Of a stretch of 64,000 nt of DNA, positions 57,723 through 64,000 are shown one piece after another (the stretch's first letter is position 1; each line of letters starts with the position of its first letter). The notes under the pieces were generated by a model that did not search any database, was not told the DNA's origin, and saw nothing but the letters and a program-made list of their open reading frames with translations. Source of the DNA: Ryuthela nishihirai (taxonomy: Eukaryota; Arthropoda; Arachnida; Araneae; Heptathelidae); assembly GCA_038380435.1 (NCBI GenBank), contig JAWZYU010000019.1:24949801-25013800 (forward strand), read 5' to 3'. The position numbers and the translations under genes are program-made.

Positions 57723-57956
57723 ATTAAGGAAGATATCACTCTGAATTTAACATTGATCAATTTCAGTGGGGGGGGGGGGGATGTCATGAGCCGGGTAGGA
57801 TACAAGGAGATCTTGATCAGCAGATGGTAGCTCAGTGGTCTAGAACACCTGACATGTTATCAAGAGGTTATGGGTTTGTATCCCACCCGACTCAAGACAA
57901 TTTTTCCTCTAAAATTGATATATGTTAAATTCAGAGTGATATCTTCCTTAAATACA
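57723..57956. mobile_element. MITE with 40-bp terminal inverted repeats, TTAA ends and a tRNA-like core
   Basis: The left end TTAAGGAAGATATCACTCTG and its reverse complement at the right (to 57952) extend over about 40 bases. TTAA at both edges suggests a piggyBac-type target duplication. The interior (57822-57893) reads like a tRNA: GATGGTAGCTCAGTGGTCTA (A box) and GGGTTTGTATCCC (degenerate B box). A G13 run lies at 57767-57780. Confidence 0.75.
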
Positions 57957-58149
57957 GGATGGTTATAAAAAAAAAAGTGGTGAAAATCTCTAATAAATAG
58001 GTCCAGAAGAATTGACATAAAAGTTTTGTTACCTAGAACATGCACATAAGGATTGCATGCTCCTAGCAGTGAGTCAGAGGTCACTCTGAACATCTCATAT
58101 GCATGGCAAAGAAGTATCTAATAACACACTCCTCACACATGACAACTAT

Positions 58150-58435
58150 GACATTAACAGGAAACCAACACACTGAATTAGTGAAGCTGTACTGTCATGT
58201 CCTATTAAGGAAAGTTAGCATGTCCTTTGAGTACTATTAAGGGAATGATTAGGAAGTTTGAGGAATCATGATGCACCAGCTATAGAGTGTCAGTTCCAGT
58301 TGACATAGTAGCAGAAATTCACTAGGTGATAAAGGAGAAGGCACTCGGGGAGACACAGGAGGAGTTACTAGTTTTCCTGATGTCTGTTGCCATCTTGACC
58401 CACCGATTTCTGAAGTTTCCAACTTCGAGAGGGAC
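58150..58435 (+). pseudogene. Possible transposase N-terminal relic
   Basis: Broken + strand frames read LTGNQHTELVKLYCHVLL, MIRKFEES and KALGETQEELLVFLMSVAI. The pattern (an HTH start, then IxKFEE, then a region rich in E-T) recalls mariner-type N-termini used in some arthropod elements. No catalytic part was found. Weak call. Confidence 0.25.
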
Positions 58436-58436
58436 A

Positions 58437-58778
58437 GGGGGTTGACTGAATCAGTAGCATGGCAAGCTCATAGTCGGAGTTCTAGTTCAAACTGTGCCAG
58501 CATTGAGATTTATCTCTGCTGACCTCCACCCTACTCTCAGTGGGAAAAGGGACACTGATGAGCTTCGAAAGGCCAACATCTGTCAGAAGAGACATTAACT
58601 CATGGTTCCATGTGCAGAAGAGCCATACCCTGTGCACATTACATAAAGTGCATGCTGGATAGCCTTGATAGGAGGCTACCATATGTTTCTTAACAGCTGT
58701 CCATTTCCCTCAACCTTCTCTGAGCCCTTGGGGTTCTTGTTACCTGGCTATTGTTTGCAAAAAAAGTGGTCATCATAA
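58437..58778 (+). mobile_element. SINE-A, old copy without tail
   Basis: Head GGGGTTGACTGAATCAGTAG, AGCATTGAGATTTATCTCTG, and GTGCACATTACATAAAGTGC in the conserved middle. Ends near GCAAAAAAAGTGGTCATC. Confidence 0.78.
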
Positions 58779-58779
58779 T

Positions 58780-60865
58780 TAGCCCTCCAGGGTCCACATC
58801 CATTATACAAGTTGACAGAATCTGAAATGAGAGAATAATGCTTATATCAGTTTTTAGTACAACACATCCAACTTCAAATATATATATTTTTAATTTGCTG
58901 CTTGAAATTTTTTTACATATATCGTATAAAAAATACATTTTTTCATGCTTGAAAAATAATACTTAGGTTTTTTCATTTGATGAATATTTTATTAAGTTAT
59001 TACATAAGTAATTTGTTAACATTACATAAGTAATTACATAAGTAATTTTGGGGATCTTGGCTAATTTCCAAAAAGTTGGTATGCCAAGGCTAAAAAATGT
59101 CTTATCATCAAAGTGGCATAACCAAGATATTGGGATGGAGGGTGTAAATGTCTGTAGCATAGCCAAGAAGGGGGTGGGGGGTTAGAACATCCTTGACAAA
59201 TTTGTCATTATAACTGTATGACTGATTAGCATGCCAAGCCTTTTTGCTGCTCTATCCAAGACCTCATTCATTTTCAGGAAGCTGTAAAAGATCAGTTTTT
59301 TTTTTTTGGCTGGAAAATGAAGTATGAAAATGAAGCCTAATTTGATGTTAAAACTTTTTGCTGTGGATTTTTTTTTAAGTCTCCTGATGTCTAGCCATAC
59401 CATTTCATGGCTCTGAAAGATCAATAATGACCTAGAAATATACAGGAATAAAGTGAATAATTCGATAGAAGCAAAAATGAACAAGTTGTAGGGTGGCCAT
59501 TTTCATAACTAGCGATATGGCAAAGATTGATGCATATAAATCTATGGAAATAAAATCATAATATATATACAGAAATGAAGTTTTAATTATAAAACTACAA
59601 ATAAAATATTAAAAGGTTATCCAATGGTAACGCTATATACAGCACACTGCTACATTTAATACTAATTAGTCCATCTGCGTATTGCTGGGCTATGATATGT
59701 TTACCACCAGTTTTGCACAGACAAGTTATTTTTAATTTTGGTTTCAGTAGCCAGAGAGCACAGTTGAATGATAAAAATAATTCTAGACATATTGAAATAA
59801 TTTTAAAGCAGAAAAGAGAGCATAAAAAGAAAAAATATAAGTATCTTCTTGGTAAATTACTTCCAAAATTTCCTATTTTAAAATAGTGCTTTTTGGTTAA
59901 TTTTCAGGAGAAGTTTAAAACTTTCAAAAGAATTTTATAACAGTACAAATCAAACTTGTGAACTTTTAATCAGAGGGCTGCTTCAACATAGAGCCAAGTT
60001 AACAAACAGATCAGCAATACTATATATTGCTTCTAGAAAATGGCAATCAGATTGCTTTAACAAATTATTTATATAATAGCTTAATAAAATATACTTCAAA
60101 TGAAAAAAGAATAATATTTTTTCAAGCTTGAATTATGTTTTTATAAGATACGTGTAAGAAAATTTTCAAATGGCAATTTCTATATTAATTTTTTTTATTG
60201 TTGTACCAAAAACGGACATAGACAACTTTGGCCTCTTATTTCAGATTCTGTCAATGTGTATAATCAACATGGAACGGTTAAAGCTACAATTATCTACATT
60301 TCTTTTACTTTTTAATCACTGTCAAGGTTAAGTTACATTTTGATGTAAGTTCTCTTTCATGTATATTAATGCTATTGAATTTCCAAAATATTATTATGCC
60401 CTTTGTCCTTTAACATGCTGCTGTCTGCATCCAAAAAATTATTTCAAAATAGCCATAGCAAAGAAGTTAGTTGTGTTGAAGCACAACTGTTTCTGCAAAA
60501 TATTTCAATGTTTAAAATACAGAACTAGAGTTATGACTAAGAAATATGATTAAAATGGGGATAATCCTTTACTAAATGGATTACAGTAAATATTTTTAAA
60601 AGGCAAAAAATGTCTAATTTTTAGATGGCTTTCAGATTTGATTTATCTATAAGCTCACTGGAAGTAAAATTTTATTATGCACAAAAATGAATAATTTGAT
60701 GATGACAAAAATTGATTAATTTTAGATGACAAGTTTTTTGGAAGTAGTAATAGAGAAAATGAAATATTGTTCAATTTTGTCATATAGAGCCATTTTGTTT
60801 TAAAATGAAAATATATATGTAAAAATGCTCAGTTGTCCATAAAAAAAAATTCTCTTTTGAAAACT
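58780..60865. other. Intron, unassigned, with one dispersed-repeat copy
   Basis: 59246-59400 is related to the 22.6-22.9 kb repeat pair. The rest is AT-rich and unrecognised. Confidence 0.45.
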
Positions 60866-60869
60866 CTCT

Positions 60870-61225
60870 ACAGCCAATCTACCATTGTGACTGGTGTCTC
60901 TAATGCCATATTCCAGCAAGATAATGCTCACCCATATACCGTGTAAAGGCACCAGGATTATTACATGGCCAGTCATGTCCCCAAATCTATTTTGCATTGA
61001 GTATGTTTGGGACATGATGAAACTACCTGCAAGTCCACCAACAACAGATCCAAAATACAGCTGTTGCTGTAGTACCACATGCATTTCATGGTGGGACATC
61101 CCTAAGAACAGCTCAGAAATCTCTATACCACAATGCATGCAGTACCACAAATCACAGTGGTTTCACTACAAGGACATACATTTTACTGTATGCCATTAGT
61201 TTAATTTGTTGCATTGAGCTTTAAA
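60870..61225 (+). pseudogene. Tc1-like transposase C-terminal relic
   Basis: The + strand reads ISNAIFQQDNAHPYT (the QDNAxPH motif with the second catalytic Asp), then with frame changes a block corresponding to HSPNLxPIEHVWDMM (CATTGAGTATGTTTGGGACA). The Glu position is recognisable in DNA (GAGTATGTTTGGGAC). Only the last third of a transposase remains and there are several frameshifts. Different in sequence from the 16.5-kb Tc1. Confidence 0.65.
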
Positions 61226-61506
61226 TGAAATCATTCCATACCTCTGATCATCTGTGTCTGTTTTTGGTCCACTTCTGTGTGGGACAATTTCAATGTCAAG
61301 CACTGTATGTATGCTGTAAACTAGAGAATCAAATGATAAAGTGGTAACAGATTGAACTGCATCCATAGGCAGTTGAATCTGTTATTGCTAACTAAAACAT
61401 CAATAATCCATAGTTTAACAAACTTAACTACACCAGTTGAGCTCAGTGTTGCCATCAGAGATGCCACCATGTGTTGATAAACATAACTATTAATAAATCA
61501 TTGGAA

Positions 61507-61900
61507 CAATGCTTGTTTTATGGGGTCGGGGTTGGCTCAGTCAGCAGCACTCCACTCCCATAATCTACAGTTCCCAGGTTCGAGTTCTGTCTGGGCCATT
61601 ATTGAGATTTATCTCAACTGAATCCCCCCACTGTCCTCAGTCAGAATGGGGACACAGATAAGATTGATATGGCTGTTGGGTGGGATGTTAAACCATGACC
61701 CCATGTGCAGGAAAGTCATATCCTATCCACATTGAAGAACACTCTGGATGTCGTTGATGAGAGATTTCCATCTATCTTCTAACAGTTGTCCAGTGGGTCA
61801 CCTTCCCCCAACCTTTTCCATCTCTGAACCCTTGGCCTGGCCATTTAGCCCATTGTGTACAAAAAATATAGCTCAGAGGTAAAACAACCCAATGCTTGTT
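61507..61900 (+). mobile_element. SINE-A, full length, with 11-bp duplication
   Basis: The element is 61518-61889, flanked by CAATGCTTGTT on each side. Head GGGGTTGGCTCAGTCAGCAG, anticodon-arm CTCCCATAATCTACAG, tail AGAGGTAAAACAACCC. CpGs are mostly decayed although the duplication is intact. Confidence 0.9.
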
Positions 61901-64000
61901 ATCCTGGAATACATGTTCCAAGTAACATATTTCTGAAATTTCATCATGACAATTTCATTATGATTACTTGTACAGGTGTACTTTGCTAATATTACACTTT
62001 TGAATTATATTCATGATTACTATTTTCGACGCTTGCCTTGCTCTTAAGGGAGATTTTAGCGGTGGCGCACACATCAACTGACTCCAAGTTGAATCGAGTG
62101 AGTTGACCAACACCATTTTGTTACCTGCACTCCATCTGTTTACAGCATTTGTGCACTTCATATCTCCAATCACCATAAGCAAAGGATGAAAATATTTTAA
62201 GGTTAGCAATTCAGTACTGTACCATTTTTTTTTAATTATTTTTAATTTTGCATCTTTTTTAGGTTTATCACTATTGTGCACTTAATAAATGTGTTTTTAA
62301 GCTTTTATATGCCACAAGCAAGTGAAAAAAAAGCTGCGATTCTTTTAAGGCAATATTCATTCTATGGCGGTGGTCTGGAACCTAACCTGCCATATATTGT
62401 ACTGCGAATCATTGTATAATTTAACTGGTATCACATTTTGTGATTGAGTTGTGATAGGAGAAAACATTTTACACTGAGTTGTGATAGGTTTTTTGATTTG
62501 TGTAGCATAATTTTTCGATGCAAGTTTTAGAGCTATGCATAACAAGTGATTAAATATTTCCTCAGTGTTTTCCCCCATTCCTTTTTAATTTCAGAGATTG
62601 CTCTTTACTACCAATAAAAATGAGCACGCATCTCGTCTTTCAGTCTCTGAAAAAACAAAAAATTAAAAAACACTTTTGGAAATGAAAATCCAATTTATCA
62701 ATCTTTATTTTTGTGGTATTCTTTTCATTATGACCAGAAGCATTGTAAATGTGAAATTTGAAGAAAAAGCATGCTATATAAAAGTAATTCACCCTACTGT
62801 GAATTTTGGAATATTAAATCTTGTTTATTTTTCATTAATTAGAAATTAAAGATTAATATATTACTTCAAATGTTTCTTGTCTACAGGACATTTTTCTGTG
62901 ATACTTTATTACTGAATTAGAAAATTAATAAGAAATTTTGCTGGTAAATTCTACTGGTAGACAAAATCTAATTTACAAATATAAAAGTTGATATATCACC
63001 ATAACAACTGGCTAGCATTGAATAAAATTTAGTAGAGAGTTACATCAGACCACGACATAGGTAATAAAGACAAATTCTTTGCTTGAGGTTCTCTTTCATT
63101 TGCATTTCAGTATCAATTGTTGATTTGTGCATTTATCAAAATGATTGTTCCACCTGATCTTCCCAATGCATTGAACGATCACAGTGAATTATGTGTCAAA
63201 TGAAAGCCTGTGATGCCTATAGTGTCATGGACTTTAAAAAATATACCCCATGCTTCCCCCTAAAAGAGGGAAAATGCAAAACTTTTTTTCCTTTTTGTTT
63301 TTCTCCCATTATGTTTCACTACATTTTCTGAATGCAAGGGTCCAGAGTAATGAGTTAGATATCAAATAATACCTTGTGTGGGTACTGTTATAGACTACCT
63401 TGGGTACGAGGACAGAAATTTCAAGGGGATTGATAGCAATGAGTTTTATCTCAAATGAAAGTTCATGCTGTTGAAAATGTCATGGGCTGCATCAAATTAT
63501 ACCACCTCTTATCACTGAAAAGGGGGGGGGGGGATATAATAGGGGCCAATCTTTACATGCCATATGTCAAAAGTTAAAATGCCTGCAGAGTAACAAATGC
63601 AGCAATGTTTTCTTCTGAAGATAGGTATTTTTATATATATTTTGCTTTGTCACTAGAAACCTCTAATCTTTCCTATATTGTGCCCAAAAAAGTAAAGCAT
63701 ACCAGTAGTGAATTCAGTAAGCAATTTCACGCATTAGTATGTTTTACATTTTACTTTTTAGAGTGCATATAGGAAGTTGGGTATTTTTTAATATGTATAT
63801 ATTTTAGCTCATTTAAAAAAACTTTTCTCTTTGATATTTGTCTCTGAATATTTCAACCTTTTTAGAGAAAATTCTTTTTTGGTTGGATAGGTATTGATGA
63901 AATATTGCAATTCACTTACTTAATACAGCATGATAATATTTTATTAAATGTATTTTGAGCAGGTATCTTTTTACTCCAAATTTACCCATTGCTTCATCTG
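61901..64000. other. Intron to window end, unassigned, with a weak diverged repeat
   Basis: Three loosely similar units around 63183, 63340 and 63439 share (A)AT(G)A(G)TTxxATxTCAAAT and GTCATGG(A/G)CT. No zinc-finger exon was detected before the end. Confidence 0.35.

Noticed and set aside
57822..57893. tRNA gene
   Set aside because: The B box is degenerate, the base before the anticodon is not T, and the segment lies inside a MITE; not a functional tRNA.
63120..63222. Exon after a strong TTTCAG acceptor, reading YQLLICAFIKMIVPPD
   Set aside because: No CCCH residues, an early stop without a donor, and similarity to weak neighbouring repeats.

Overview
This is a single-locus stretch of a large, AT-rich animal genome. 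The evidence is spliced exons with GT-AG junctions, very long introns, and a dense load of eukaryotic transposons (Tc1/mariner, piggyBac, Tigger/pogo, hAT MITEs, RTE-like LINEs, a solo LTR and two tRNA-derived SINE families). The transposon mix fits an arthropod, perhaps a chelicerate, but nothing here fixes the species. No bacterial-style gene, rRNA, CRISPR array or phage was seen.

The only host gene I can support is a + strand gene of the ZC3H4/ZC3H6/ZC3H8 (Drosophila su(sable)) CCCH zinc-finger family. Four coding exons lie at 18809-18927, 24002-24240, 34581-34792 and 51354-51579. Their splice phases chain perfectly (1, 0, 2, 0). They encode an acidic LEEGEI segment, a lysine-rich segment, a Ser/Tyr/Pro-rich segment, and an RG-rich stretch that runs into the first half of a CCCH finger. 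The start exon(s) were not found upstream, and the rest of the finger region must lie beyond base 64000.

CpG dinucleotides are plentiful from 1 to about 8.6 kb and nearly absent after that, except in young insertions. I read this as the edge of a methylated gene body. A TGACGTCA palindrome and an inverted CCAAT box near 8.15 kb are the best promoter candidate.

Layout. 1-8.6 kb: CpG-rich flank with several SINEs and a locally rearranged repeat cluster (6.05-8.1 kb). 8.6-18.8 kb: first intron with a hAT MITE, a dead mariner, and a roughly 240-bp inverted repeat whose right arm was split by a Tc1 element. That Tc1 carries an internal duplication and 117 bp of filler DNA. 18.8-34.8 kb: exons 2-4 (as numbered here), many SINE copies, and a nested stack (RTE-like LINE, then solo LTR, then SINE, plus a poly(A)-tailed insert). 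34.8-51.4 kb: a hAT MITE, a Tc1 relic, a GC-rich insertion, a Tigger relic interrupted by LINE copy 2, and LINE copy 3 interrupted by a piggyBac element. 51.4-64 kb: the zinc-finger exon followed by long intron with SINEs, a MITE with a tRNA-like core and transposase relics.

Every transposon ORF examined is broken. I found no convincing new functional system. The most useful unusual observations are the structural ones: empty-site paralogues, nested insertions, hairpins at LINE 5' regions, and the CpG boundary.
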